A stretch of DNA of 15,007 nucleotides from Candidatus Falkowbacteria bacterium RIFCSPLOWO2_02_FULL_45_15 (GCA_001777995.1 MFFV01000001.1:7360-22366); one strand, 5' to 3'. Positions 1-6,434 are shown, counted from the first letter of the stretch. Notes: generated by a model from the letters alone, not told the origin. Numbers and translations: made by a program.

Positions 1-21
1 AGTTTACACGCCTGCAAACGC

Positions 22-97
22 TGGAGCCGAAGGTGGGATTCGAACCCACGGCCTACTGTTTACAAAACAGTTGCTCTAACCACTGAGCTACTTCGGC
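22..97 (-). tRNA. tRNA-Thr (anticodon TGT)
   Basis: Read on the minus strand it folds as a full cloverleaf. The acceptor GCCGAAG pairs with CTTCGGC, the D arm carries AGTGGTTA, the anticodon stem ACTGT/ACAGT encloses loop TTTGTAA, and the T arm GTGGG/CCCAC encloses TTCGAAT. Anticodon TGT reads ACA (threonine). The discriminator is T and the 3' CCA is encoded at 22-24. It lies downstream of, and on the same strand as, the two glycosyltransferases. Confidence 0.95.
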
Positions 98-140
98 GCT
101 AGCGACTGCTTTAAAATTTATAAATTTCTTAATTAGAGTA

Positions 141-1427
141 TCACAATCTCAATATTTTATCAACATAAATCGGCGCTGATAAAAAATTTTGCGTTCCGGC
201 GCTTGGTATTTTTTTTACTTCGTCATAGTTTTCTATAACCCATCTCATCTTTTTAACCAGATCTGCTCGGTTCCCTGCCTGAAATAAAAATTCCGCGTCT
301 AAAATCTCCGGCATGCCGCCGATGTCAGACGCTATCACCGGCAGACTATTCTGTTTCGCTTCCATAATAACCGTCGGTTGATTTTCGTAGCATAACGATG
401 GCACTACCAGGCAATTTGCCTCATACATTAAATTCTGTACTTCTGCATTATCTTTCTTCCCTAAAAATTTTATTTGAGAATTTATTGCTAACTTTTTACT
501 TCCCCGTCCGCCTGAATATCCTCCGGATTTTCGGCGGGTTACTTCTAACTTCTTACTTTCTTCTGCACCAACGATCCATAATTCACACTTATCATTATCC
601 AATGCCTTAAATGCGCCCGCTAATAACTCCACCCCCTTGTGCTTGTTAATTTGCCCGACATACAAAAAAATAAATTTTCCTTGACTGTTTTTGCGTTCTA
701 CATTCTGCATCCCGCGTTCTGCATTCCGCGTTATCGGATTCCCCATCACCACTTTTTTTGATTTTCCAAAAAATCCTCTTTTCTCATGTTCTTGCATCAG
801 CCAGGCTGACGGAGAAATCACCACATCCACCGAATTAAATAATTTTTTAGTGCGCCATTGATAAATGCGCGCCGCCCAACTGTCAACTTTTTTTTCCCGC
901 CCAACTATCATCAATCCGGACGGATGCAAAAGCTGAATGTCGTGCAGAGTATGAAGGTGTCTGCTGCCGCAATGTTTAATCGCAAGCGGCGTTAAAAATC
1001 CCACGCCCATTAAATTATGCGTCATTACTAAATCCGGCTGCTCTGCCTTTAAAATTTTTTTAATTTTAAAATAACTAGGCGCGTTAAACATGTCAATCAA
1101 GTGCCAAAGAAGTCTCAATGCTGCCGGCAGCTTATGCAGATTGTAATAGGAAATTATGTTCCAGGGATAAAAAAAGTGACGAGTAACGAGTGACGGGTAA
1201 CGAGTGACATGGCTGTCGTTGTGAGGAGCTTGAGACGAAGCAATTTCGTCATTAAGTGGCTTTTTACTTTTAACTTTATAACTTTTTAACTCTATCATCG
1301 GCCGCGTTGCAATAACAAAAACCTTATGTTTTGCCTCTTCTAAACCAGTCGCGATATTCTCCACGACCCTTTCCGCTCCGCCGCGCGCGTATTCGCCGCA
1401 TAAGTTGTTTATTAAGCATATTTTCAT
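141..1427 (-). CDS. Family-4 (GT-B) glycosyltransferase with repeat-derived insertions
   Basis: A 428-aa retaining GT-B glycosyltransferase, expected to move a sugar from a nucleotide-sugar donor to a cell-envelope or extracellular glycan; donor and acceptor cannot be read from sequence. The N-terminal acceptor domain starts with MKICLINN and GGAERVVENIA. The C-terminal domain has YVGQINKHKG (about 256-265), WIVGAEE, the EX7E pair E348/E356 in YENQPTVIME, and IASDIGGMPEIL. Three segments (about residues 46-85, 233-246 and 291-313) are encoded by repeat DNA and lie where family members vary. They lengthen the protein somewhat without touching the donor-site motifs. The ATG at 1427 has no clear Shine-Dalgarno. 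It follows the next glycosyltransferase by 19 nt, so the two are probably co-transcribed. Confidence 0.9.
   Translation of the reverse strand: MKICLINNLCGEYARGGAERVVENIATGLEEAKHKVFVIATRPMIELKSYKVKSKKPLNDEIASSQAPHNDSHVTRYPSLVTRHFFYPWNIISYYNLHKLPAALRLLWHLIDMFNAPSYFKIKKILKAEQPDLVMTHNLMGVGFLTPLAIKHCGSRHLHTLHDIQLLHPSGLMIVGREKKVDSWAARIYQWRTKKLFNSVDVVISPSAWLMQEHEKRGFFGKSKKVVMGNPITRNAERGMQNVERKNSQGKFIFLYVGQINKHKGVELLAGAFKALDNDKCELWIVGAEESKKLEVTRRKSGGYSGGRGSKKLAINSQIKFLGKKDNAEVQNLMYEANCLVVPSLCYENQPTVIMEAKQNSLPVIASDIGGMPEILDAEFLFQAGNRADLVKKMRWVIENYDEVKKIPSAGTQNFLSAPIYVDKILRL
490..556 (-). repeat. Repeat-derived in-frame insert in glycosyltransferase (codons ~291-313)
   Basis: An imperfect inverted repeat (CCGCC...GGCGG around 509-538) is flanked on both sides by short A/T units of the type aacttctaac and aactttttac. 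It codes for a Lys/Arg/Gly-rich segment between WIVGAEESKK and INSQIKFLG, normally a variable helix-loop in GT4 enzymes. The family is named by pattern only. Confidence 0.55.
692..732 (-). repeat. Short tandem repeat in frame in glycosyltransferase (codons ~233-246)
   Basis: The plus strand shows units of the form gcgttctgcattc, repeated with small changes (gcgttctacattct, then gcgttctgcattcc, then gcgtt). The encoded segment RNAERGMQNVERKN lies between NPIT and the FLYVGQ strand, the usual variable linker between the two Rossmann domains of GT-B enzymes. Confidence 0.55.
1174..1245 (-). repeat. Heptamer tandem repeat plus ATTGCTTCGTC-type element inside glycosyltransferase
   Basis: Five adjacent heptamers follow the pattern RRGTRAC (aagtgac, gagtaac, gagtgac, gggtaac, gagtgac at 1174-1208). 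An element at 1215-1245 follows, whose minus strand reads ATTGCTTCGTC...CTCCTCACAACGAC. The same core occurs at 13755-13810. Both are translated in frame (about residues 61-85), giving the repeated peptide VTR...VTR. Confidence 0.7.
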
Positions 1428-1446
1428 AATTTATAATTCGTAATTT

Positions 1447-2634
1447 TTAATTGAAAATTGCCTGCAACTTATCCCCTATCTTCCTCCAATCATACTTTTC
1501 CTCCACCAACTCCCTCGCCGCCCGCCCCATTTTCAGCCGCTTTTGCGGATAGCGCAAATATTCTTCCAGCTTTTTTTGCAGGTGCCGGACGCTGCCGGGC
1601 GCGACCGTTATTCCTTGCACCCCATTTTCAAATACCGAACGCACGCCGGGCAGGTCCGACGCCATTACCGGCACGCCGCAGGCAAACGCTTCAACCAGCA
1701 CCATCCCAAACGCTTCGCTTTTGTCAACGGAAGGCAAAACAAAAATATCCGCCAAATTATAATATTTTACCAGTTCTTCATCGCTGACTCTGCCGGCAAA
1801 AATAGTTAATTTGTCAATGCCTAATTCCCTCGCTTGATGTTCATAATCAGTGCGCAAGTTTCCATCGCCAACGATGAGTAATTTAATATTTAATATTGAA
1901 TATTTAATATTAGATACTGCGCGCAAAAGAATTTCTACGCCTTTAAAGCTATGGGCGGAATCAAGCGCGCCTACAAATAAAATCACCCGCTCGCCTTTCT
2001 TTATTCCTAACTTATCCCGCAACTCTTGCAGTTCCATAATGTCATAAGGCAAAACATGGAATTTATCCAAATGCACGCCAAAAGGAATTTCGCTGAATTT
2101 TTCCGGCCAAGCTTTAAAATATTTTTTAACGCTGGAATGCGCCACATAATCCAAGGAGGCGGAAATAATTTTATCCGCCCGCTTGAATAAACTTTTTTTA
2201 ATAATCAAGGACGGCAGGCTTAAAATTTTAGCGCGCCAGCTTAACGCCGGCGTGTCCATATGAAAATGTATGATTAACTTTTGCCGCGGATGCAAAAATT
2301 TATAAAGCCACGCAATCTCCGCTCCGCCAAAGAATGGGTAATGTAAATATACGGCGTCAAAATTTTTCAGCTCTTGATACAACGATGGCACGAAAGCGCC
2401 GAGACCAAGTTGTAAAAACGGCTGCAAATATTTTATTTCCATTATTGATGCCCCCCTCTCCTTTATAAGGAGAGGATTGCCTGCCGGCGAGGCAGGGCTG
2501 AGGTGAGGTTCGTATTCGGGCGTAAAAACCGTCACTTCATTTTTGGACGCTAAAATCTTTGCAATTTCATATGCGGAATTTCCCATGCCACCTTGATACG
2601 GCGGAAAAACGGCGGTAACAATAGCTATTTTCAT
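1447..2634 (-). CDS. Family-4 (GT-B) glycosyltransferase
   Basis: A 395-aa retaining glycosyltransferase, probably acting with its downstream neighbour on one envelope glycan; the substrate is unknown. Visible motifs are the N-terminal PPYQGGMGNSAYEIAKIL, then FVGALDSAHSFKG (about 220-232), LLIVGDGNLR, FVLPSVDKSEAFG with the EX7E pair E307/E315, and the ACGVPVMASDLPGV donor-site segment. The C-terminus YDWRKIGDKLQAIF is typical of the family. Residues about 43-62 are encoded by a palindromic repeat placed just after VTVFTPEYE, a variable loop in the N-terminal domain. An AT-rich repeat (about 1881-1912) codes NIKYSILNIK just before the VGDG strand. The ATG at 2634 has no obvious Shine-Dalgarno. 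It is the first gene of the leftward unit and is divergent from the plus-strand leader. Confidence 0.92.
   Translation of the reverse strand: MKIAIVTAVFPPYQGGMGNSAYEIAKILASKNEVTVFTPEYEPHLSPASPAGNPLLIKERGASIMEIKYLQPFLQLGLGAFVPSLYQELKNFDAVYLHYPFFGGAEIAWLYKFLHPRQKLIIHFHMDTPALSWRAKILSLPSLIIKKSLFKRADKIISASLDYVAHSSVKKYFKAWPEKFSEIPFGVHLDKFHVLPYDIMELQELRDKLGIKKGERVILFVGALDSAHSFKGVEILLRAVSNIKYSILNIKLLIVGDGNLRTDYEHQARELGIDKLTIFAGRVSDEELVKYYNLADIFVLPSVDKSEAFGMVLVEAFACGVPVMASDLPGVRSVFENGVQGITVAPGSVRHLQKKLEEYLRYPQKRLKMGRAARELVEEKYDWRKIGDKLQAIFN
2450..2509 (-). repeat. CCTCTCC/GGAGAGG palindromic element in frame in glycosyltransferase
   Basis: There are two hairpins. The arms cctctcctt (2455-2463) and aaggagagg (2467-2475) are perfect. 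A second hairpin is cctgcc (2480-2485) with ggcagg (2491-2496), followed by gctgaggtgagg. The minus strand reads CCTCACC...CCTCTCC...GGAGAGG. Related copies lie at 4360-4398 and 11246-11309. It adds about 20 codons. Confidence 0.85.
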
Positions 2635-2639
2635 AAAAT

Positions 2640-2668
2640 TTGACGAATTTTTTTAGCTATGATATTAT
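2640..2668 (+). promoter_or_regulatory. Sigma-70-type promoter for the leader RNA
   Basis: TTGACG (2640-2645) and TATTAT (2663-2668) are separated by 17 nt. They match the -35 and -10 consensus at 5 of 6 positions each. Transcription would start near 2675, just before the structured leader. Confidence 0.6.
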
Positions 2669-2692
2669 TAAATTGACAATCAAATATCTTTA

Positions 2693-2804
2693 AATGCTCT
2701 CGGTAGGAAAGTGCTGGAATACACTAATAAATTCAGCCCTGACCTGCCAAGAGCATTGGCTAAAATCACGTCAGCGCCTCTTGGCAAAAGACGTGATTTT
2801 TTGT
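2693..2804 (+). ncRNA. Structured leader RNA ending in an intrinsic terminator (candidate riboswitch/attenuator)
   Basis: The basal stem aatgctct/agagcatt (2693-2700 with 2750-2757) continues as ggtagg/cctgcc (2702-2707 with 2743-2748) across one mismatch. An upper stem gctg-aat/att-cagc (2713-2720 with 2731-2737) has one bulged G. The 3' strand of the basal stem can instead pair: gccaagag (2746-2753) is perfectly complementary to ctcttggc (2778-2785) in the terminator loop, and gccaa/ttggc forms a local hairpin at 2746-2760. I do not recognise it as a known riboswitch class. It could also be a free small RNA. Pairing was judged by eye. Confidence 0.6.
2762..2802 (+). terminator. Intrinsic terminator within the leader
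   Basis: Perfect 11-bp arms aaaatcacgtc (2762-2772) and gacgtgatttt (2790-2800) run into six T. It lies upstream of the coding start, so it would act as an attenuator for the 120-aa protein gene. Confidence 0.8.
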
Positions 2805-2836
2805 ACCTTACAACTTTTTGAGAGGAGAAATAGCAC

Positions 2837-3199
2837 ATGTTCCATGCCTTTCGTAGATTTCAAGCAGTGGCTGCTAATATGCAAGATATGATAGAGGAAA
2901 AGCGCCGCAAGGAGGAAATAAAAGCGTTGGAGAATATGGCAGACATTATCGCTTTAATTAGCAGACAGCCCGCCGAATCAAGTAACGCACATTTGCGGGA
3001 AACTTTCAAAGATTTTAACTCACTTAGTCTGTTAGAAAAAGCCCGGATTGCCGAAACGATACTAAACACTATCTACCAAAACAGGCAAAACTGGAAAACA
3101 AGCCGGCAGGGAATCAAAGATTGGGCATGGATCGTAGGAGTAGTAGGCGCTTCAATTACTTATATCATTAAATCCATCGCCTCCTTTTTCTCTTCGTAA
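2837..3199 (+). CDS. Small tail-anchored membrane protein with helical N-terminal part, unknown function
   Basis: I do not recognise the family of this 120-aa protein. Residues about 15-45 are charged and helix-prone (MIEEKRRKEEIKALENMADII). Residues 60-90 are amphipathic. Residues about 96-117 form one hydrophobic segment (WAWIVGVVGASITYIIKSIA), so it is probably anchored by its C-terminus with the bulk in the cytoplasm. GAGGAG at 2822-2827 lies 9 nt before the ATG, a strong ribosome site, which supports this start over the overlapping frame beginning at 2694. It stands alone against the prevailing strand with its own promoter, leader terminator and 3' terminator. Expression is likely controlled at the leader. 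Confidence 0.75.
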   Translation: MFHAFRRFQAVAANMQDMIEEKRRKEEIKALENMADIIALISRQPAESSNAHLRETFKDFNSLSLLEKARIAETILNTIYQNRQNWKTSRQGIKDWAWIVGVVGASITYIIKSIASFFSS

Positions 3200-3226
3200 C
3201 CTCCGCAATTAATTCGTTCTATCTTA

Positions 3227-3262
3227 GCCAGAGTCTTCCTTAAAAGATTCTGGCATTTTTTT
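3227..3262 (+). terminator. Intrinsic terminator after the 120-aa protein gene
   Basis: gccagagtct (3227-3236) pairs with agattctggc (3245-3254), 10 bp including one G-T pair, followed by seven T. It separates this gene from the convergent toxin gene. Confidence 0.85.
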
Positions 3263-3269
3263 AGCTTTT

Positions 3270-3512
3270 TTATAAATTATACGTGGTGTCGCTTCGGCGC
3301 TCAACCGCTAAAATAAAAATAGAACCATCATTTTTTAGGCGATAGATGATTCTAATTTTTCCTTTCCGAGCACGAAAAATATTATCATACCCTTTAAGTT
3401 TTTTTATCTCTAAATTTTTAAATGCTTTATTCTGTAAGTTCTGTAAAATTTCTTTTATTATTGCCCGTTCTTTGTCGTTCAACTTCCTTAGCGCTTTAGA
3501 TATCTTATCCAT
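3270..3512 (-). CDS. RelE/ParE-superfamily toxin
   Basis: This 80-aa basic protein has the length and order of a RelE-like toxin: an N-terminal helical hairpin (ISKALRKLNDKERAIIKEIL), LKGYDNIFRARKGKIRIIYRL, then ILAVERRSDTTY. RelE-type toxins cleave mRNA in the ribosome. The basic residues of KGKIRIIYR and the R/D/Y tail match that group better than ParE, but the target cannot be fixed from sequence. It starts 9 nt after the antitoxin stop and has no visible Shine-Dalgarno, so translation is probably coupled. The upstream antitoxin and an operator-like repeat complete a type II module. Confidence 0.85.
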   Translation of the reverse strand: MDKISKALRKLNDKERAIIKEILQNLQNKAFKNLEIKKLKGYDNIFRARKGKIRIIYRLKNDGSIFILAVERRSDTTYNL

Positions 3513-3521
3513 AAAGATTAT

Positions 3522-3734
3522 TTAAAGCCGTGACAAAATATCCTTGATGTTAACTCCGCCTTTTTTTATTTTAGTAAAATCAACTGCCTCTTCCCATGCT
3601 TCGTCCAGTAATGGCGCCATTCTAAACAATGGCCTTGATTGCTTAAAAATAATAAAAGATTCGCCCCGCGCTACTCTTTGGGCATACTTGGCAATATTTT
3701 GGCGCAACTCTTTTAAACCAACTATATTTTTCAT
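3522..3734 (-). CDS. Phd/YefM-type antitoxin
   Basis: This 70-aa protein has the family N-terminus GLKELRQNIAKYAQRVARGE, followed by SFIIFKQSRPLFRMAPL, the DNA-binding fold of Phd/YefM antitoxins. The acidic C-terminal part (EEAVDFTKIKKGGVNIKDIL) would wrap the toxin. Antitoxin before toxin is the usual order. Members normally repress their own promoter by binding palindromes upstream, and such a repeat lies 18 nt upstream of the ATG at 3753-3781. Confidence 0.87.
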   Translation of the reverse strand: MKNIVGLKELRQNIAKYAQRVARGESFIIFKQSRPLFRMAPLLDEAWEEAVDFTKIKKGGVNIKDILSRL

Positions 3735-3752
3735 AATTTTAAAAAATAATTA

Positions 3753-3781
3753 GTTAAACTTTAGGTTAACTTTAGTTTAAC
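3753..3781 (-). promoter_or_regulatory. Candidate operator of the toxin-antitoxin operon
   Basis: Outer arms gttaaac (3753-3759) and gtttaac (3775-3781) are inverted, with a central gttaac (3765-3770). The segment also reads as near-direct repeats of gttaaactttag. Placement just upstream of the antitoxin start fits autoregulation; this is inferred. Confidence 0.6.
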
Positions 3782-3798
3782 AAAAAATATTGGGGGCG

Positions 3799-5040
3799 TC
3801 AAATATCATCCAAATATTTATGATTTTTAATTTCCGGCGGCAAGCACTCCTGCTCCTCCCGATAATCATACTCCGGCGAATATTTATAACCTTTGCCGTA
3901 GTTTAATTCTTTCATCAATTTTGTCGGCGCGTTGCGGATGTGCAACGGCACGGGCAGAGCGCCGTATTGTTTTACATCGGCAGCTGCCTTGCCATAAGCG
4001 ACATACAGTTCGTTGCTTTTTTTTGATTTGGCCATGTACACAACCGCTTGCGCTAAATTTACCGAACACTCGGGCATACCAATGTAATGGCAGGCCTGAT
4101 ACGCCGCGACTGCCTGCGGCAGGGCTAAGGAATTAGCAATACCGATATCTTCGGAAGCAAAGCGGATCAGGCGGCGCGCGATATATAGCGGGGCCTCCCC
4201 GCCTTCAAGCATTCTAGCCAGCCAATACAACGCCGCATCCGCATCCCCGCCCCGCATTGATTTATGCAAGGCGGAAATAATGTTGTAATGCTCTTCCCCC
4301 GTCTTGTCATACAGCAGTGATTTTTGTAACGCTTCTTCAATGATTTTTTTGTCTATTACTCCCCTCTCCTTGGCAAGGAGAGGGATTGGGGGTGAGGTTT
4401 GCGCCGCCAACTCCAAAGCGTTCAACGCCACTCTCGCGTCCCCGTCCGACATCTCGGCTAAATATTGCAACGCGTCCGGCGCAATTTTTATGCTCCGCAA
4501 TGCCGGCTCTTTAGTTAATGCCCGCTCCGCTAATTTTTTAATATGCGCGGCGGTTAATTTTTCCAGCACAAAAACGCGGCAACGCGACAGGAGCGCGGAG
4601 ATAACTTCAAAAGAAGGATTTTCGGTAGTCGCGCCAATCAAAGTAATAATGCCGCGTTCCACATGCGGCAACAACGCATCCTGCTGCCCTTTGTTAAAAC
4701 GATGAATCTCGTCAATAAAAATAATGGTCTTTTTGCCTTCTTTCAGCCTTTTAGCCGCCGCTTCCACTTCCCGCCGGATGTCTTTGACGCCGCTTGATAC
4801 CGCGCTTAGCGGCACGAATTCCGCCTGCGTCAGATTGGCAATGATGCGCGCGAGCGTTGTTTTGCCGCAACCCGGCGGCCCCCAAAAAATAATAGAGGGC
4901 ACGCGGTCCCGTTCTACTGCTAGCCGTAAAATTTTTCCGGCCCCAATAATTTTTTCCTGCCCGACAAACTCGTCTAGCGTGCGCGGGCGCAGGCGGTCGG
5001 CCAAAGGGGCGTTTGAGTTTGTAAAATTATATTGCGACAC
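3799..5040 (-). CDS. rarA: RarA/MgsA-type AAA+ ATPase (replication-associated recombination)
   Basis: This 413-aa clamp-loader-like ATPase acts at stalled replication forks. The N-terminus is ADRLRPRTLDEFVGQEKI; Walker A is GPPGCGKTT (54-62); Walker B is IIFIDEIHRF (106-115); sensor 1 is GATTENPSF; the arginine-finger region is SALLSRC; sensor 2 and the MgsA C-terminal domain follow (ISALHKSMRGGDADAALYWL, ASEDIG, HIRNAPTKLMKEL). It is slightly shorter than E. coli RarA. Residues about 214-228 come from a palindromic repeat placed in the linker after DARVALNALELAA, a poorly conserved stretch. The start is GTG (5040) with no Shine-Dalgarno. The preceding gene on this strand, uppS, ends 59 nt upstream. 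Confidence 0.95.
   Translation of the reverse strand: MSQYNFTNSNAPLADRLRPRTLDEFVGQEKIIGAGKILRLAVERDRVPSIIFWGPPGCGKTTLARIIANLTQAEFVPLSAVSSGVKDIRREVEAAAKRLKEGKKTIIFIDEIHRFNKGQQDALLPHVERGIITLIGATTENPSFEVISALLSRCRVFVLEKLTAAHIKKLAERALTKEPALRSIKIAPDALQYLAEMSDGDARVALNALELAAQTSPPIPLLAKERGVIDKKIIEEALQKSLLYDKTGEEHYNIISALHKSMRGGDADAALYWLARMLEGGEAPLYIARRLIRFASEDIGIANSLALPQAVAAYQACHYIGMPECSVNLAQAVVYMAKSKKSNELYVAYGKAAADVKQYGALPVPLHIRNAPTKLMKELNYGKGYKYSPEYDYREEQECLPPEIKNHKYLDDI
4360..4398 (-). repeat. CCTCTCC/GGAGAGG palindromic element in frame in rarA
   Basis: Perfect 10-bp arms ccctctcctt (4362-4371) and aaggagaggg (4375-4384) have a 3-nt loop and are followed by attgggggtgagg. The coding strand reads CCTCACC...CCTCTCC, as in the glycosyltransferase copy. 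It is translated in the same frame as that copy, giving PLL.KERG in both proteins. Confidence 0.87.
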
Positions 5041-5099
5041 AAAAATTTATAAATTTCTAATTCCTAATTTCTAATCAAGCCCCTTAGAAATTAGAAAAT
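5041..5099. repeat. AT-rich spacer repeat with inverted arms
   Basis: The uppS-rarA spacer is built of aattt-ctaa units. Arms aatttctaa (5066-5074) and ttagaaatt (5084-5092) are perfect. A related string, aatttataaattt, also occurs near 115-127. No T run follows on the minus strand, so it is not an obvious terminator. Confidence 0.45.
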
Positions 5100-5801
5100 T
5101 TATTGTCCAAATCTTCTCCCCCTCTTATTATATTCGTCTAAAATGTTAATCACGTCCATTTCTTCAAAATCCGGCCAATATTTTTTAAAAAATAACAGTT
5201 CGGAATAGGCGCTCTGCCAAAGCAAAAAATTGGACAAGCGCTGTTCGCCGGCGGTGCGCACTATTATATCCGGATCGGGCAACTGCCCGTTGTACAAATA
5301 CTTGCGGATAATTCCTTCGTGAATTTGTTCTTCGGTTAGTTGATGCTTAATAATTTTTTTTACGGCGTCAATCAATTCCGGCCGGCCGCCGTAGTTAAAA
5401 CAAATATTGAAAGTGCCGGACAAATTGGTTTTTGTTTTTTCCATCGCCTCTTCGCATAAGGACGGCAACTCTCCGGGCAATTCATCCAAGCGTCCGCTGA
5501 AAAGCACGCGATAGTCTTTCTTTTTAAAATCTTCCGACAATTCTTTAATGCCTTGCTCCAACAGGGCCATTAAGTAACTAACTTCCTCTTTGGCTCGGCT
5601 CCAGTTTTCGGTCGAAAAAGCGTACACGCTTAATACTTTTACGCCGCGCAAAAAAAACCAGTCGGTTGCTTCTTTCATTTTGGCATAGCCGCGCCGATGC
5701 CCTTCCAATTGGGGCAAATTGCGTTCGCGCGCCCAGCGCCGGTTGCCGTCCATAATTAGACCGACATGAACAGGAATTTTCTTTTTAACTCCATCATTCA
5801 T
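5100..5801 (-). CDS. uppS: Isoprenyl transferase (undecaprenyl diphosphate synthase type)
   Basis: This 233-aa cis-prenyltransferase condenses farnesyl diphosphate with isopentenyl diphosphates to make the C55-type lipid carrier for cell-wall and glycan precursors. Signature segments are HVGLIMDGNRRWA with catalytic D18, LEGHRRGY, YAFSTENWSRAKEEV, FNICFNYGGRPELIDA, DPDIIVRTAGEQRLSNF (RTAGE in place of the more common RTSGE) and LLWQSAYSELLF. The length is normal. The ATG at 5801 has no clear Shine-Dalgarno; the upstream spacer is A/T repeat. It lies 19 nt after the DUF167 gene and before rarA, so a small co-transcribed set is likely. It supplies the carrier on which glycosyltransferases such as those at the left end could work. 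Confidence 0.95.
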   Translation of the reverse strand: MNDGVKKKIPVHVGLIMDGNRRWARERNLPQLEGHRRGYAKMKEATDWFFLRGVKVLSVYAFSTENWSRAKEEVSYLMALLEQGIKELSEDFKKKDYRVLFSGRLDELPGELPSLCEEAMEKTKTNLSGTFNICFNYGGRPELIDAVKKIIKHQLTEEQIHEGIIRKYLYNGQLPDPDIIVRTAGEQRLSNFLLWQSAYSELLFFKKYWPDFEEMDVINILDEYNKRGRRFGQ

Positions 5802-5820
5802 AAATTACAATTTTTAAAAA

Positions 5821-6099
5821 TTAAAAATTTATTATTTTTACAAGTTTAACTCTCTCCCCCGCCCCGCTGATAATTTTTATATTTTCTTTAGTTACGGCAA
5901 ACTCTTGCGCTAAAAATTTAATCAGCTCCGCGTTCGCTTTGCCTTTAACCGGCGGGGCAGCGACGTCTATTTTAATAGTTTGGTCGCTCATTAAATCTTT
6001 CACTTTGGTTGCCGTTGCCTGCGGACGAACCTTAATACGCAAATATATTTCGCCAGTACGCCGCAATTGTCGTTTAAACTCTGATAAATCCATACTCAC
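5821..6099 (-). CDS. DUF167 / UPF0235 (YggU-like) protein
   Basis: This 92-aa protein has the family signature: YLRIKVRPQATATKV, IKIDVAAPPVKGKANAEL (about 42-59), then an LAQEF...VTKENIKIISGAGERVKLVKI tail. The fold is known but the biochemical function of the family is not. The longest frame starts with GTG (6099); an ATG two codons further in (6093) is equally possible, and neither has a clear Shine-Dalgarno. Upstream of uppS on the same strand, and divergent from the plus-strand membrane protein gene. Confidence 0.88.
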   Translation of the reverse strand: MSMDLSEFKRQLRRTGEIYLRIKVRPQATATKVKDLMSDQTIKIDVAAPPVKGKANAELIKFLAQEFAVTKENIKIISGAGERVKLVKIINF

Positions 6100-6127
6100 T
6101 TGACTTATTTTAAGGCAAACCTTAAGC

Positions 6128-6172
6128 TGATGTCATCCTAACAAAAACAAAGGAGATCTTTCAATGACATCA
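6128..6172 (+). promoter_or_regulatory. Possible start-codon-masking hairpin
   Basis: tgatgtcat (6128-6136) is perfectly complementary to atgacatca (6164-6172), which includes the start codon of the next gene. The 27-nt loop holds the AAAGGAG ribosome site. Pairing would hide the start codon. A TTGACT (6100-6105) and the small palindrome ttaaggcaaaccttaa (6110-6125) lie just upstream. Inferred from complementarity only. Confidence 0.4.
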
Positions 6173-6412
6173 ATTACTATTTCTCAATGGGGCTTAATTT
6201 TAGCTGGTAGTGGTTTTGTGTTAACATTAATTTGCGAAATAATGGTTATCTGCCTTCCCAAAAAAGAAACGGGAGCGGACGCTAATATCACCGAGTACCA
6301 AAAAAATAACTTTATCCGATGTTCTTGGCTGGGCATCATCCTGATGGGAGGGAGTATCTTTATTTTCGTGGGTAATTATCTGTATAATTACTTCTTCTAC
6401 TTTACCCGGTAA
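6164..6412 (+). CDS. Small two-helix membrane protein, unknown function
   Basis: I cannot assign a family to this 82-aa protein. Two hydrophobic segments (about 8-31 and 53-78) flank a polar stretch with KKETGADANITEYQKNN, so it is an integral membrane hairpin; the last residues are aromatic (YLYNYFFYF). AAAGGAG at 6149-6155 lies 8 nt before the ATG, a strong ribosome site, and a terminator follows the stop. These support a real gene despite its size. It stands alone on the plus strand between two minus-strand units. Confidence 0.75.
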   Translation: MTSITISQWGLILAGSGFVLTLICEIMVICLPKKETGADANITEYQKNNFIRCSWLGIILMGGSIFIFVGNYLYNYFFYFTR

Positions 6413-6434
6413 GTAAAAATAGTTTGCCCGCTAA

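Noticed and set aside
1174..1208. CRISPR-like or short direct-repeat array
   Set aside because: The units are 7 nt with no spacers and lie in a coding frame; no cas genes are present.
2694..2891. A 65-aa plus-strand frame beginning in the leader RNA
   Set aside because: It runs through the structured leader and terminator, lacks a ribosome site, and overlaps the better-supported gene at 2837 in another frame.
4304..4705. Plus-strand frame of 133 aa opposite rarA
   Set aside because: It is antisense to well-conserved AAA+ motifs and includes the palindromic repeat; no start signals.
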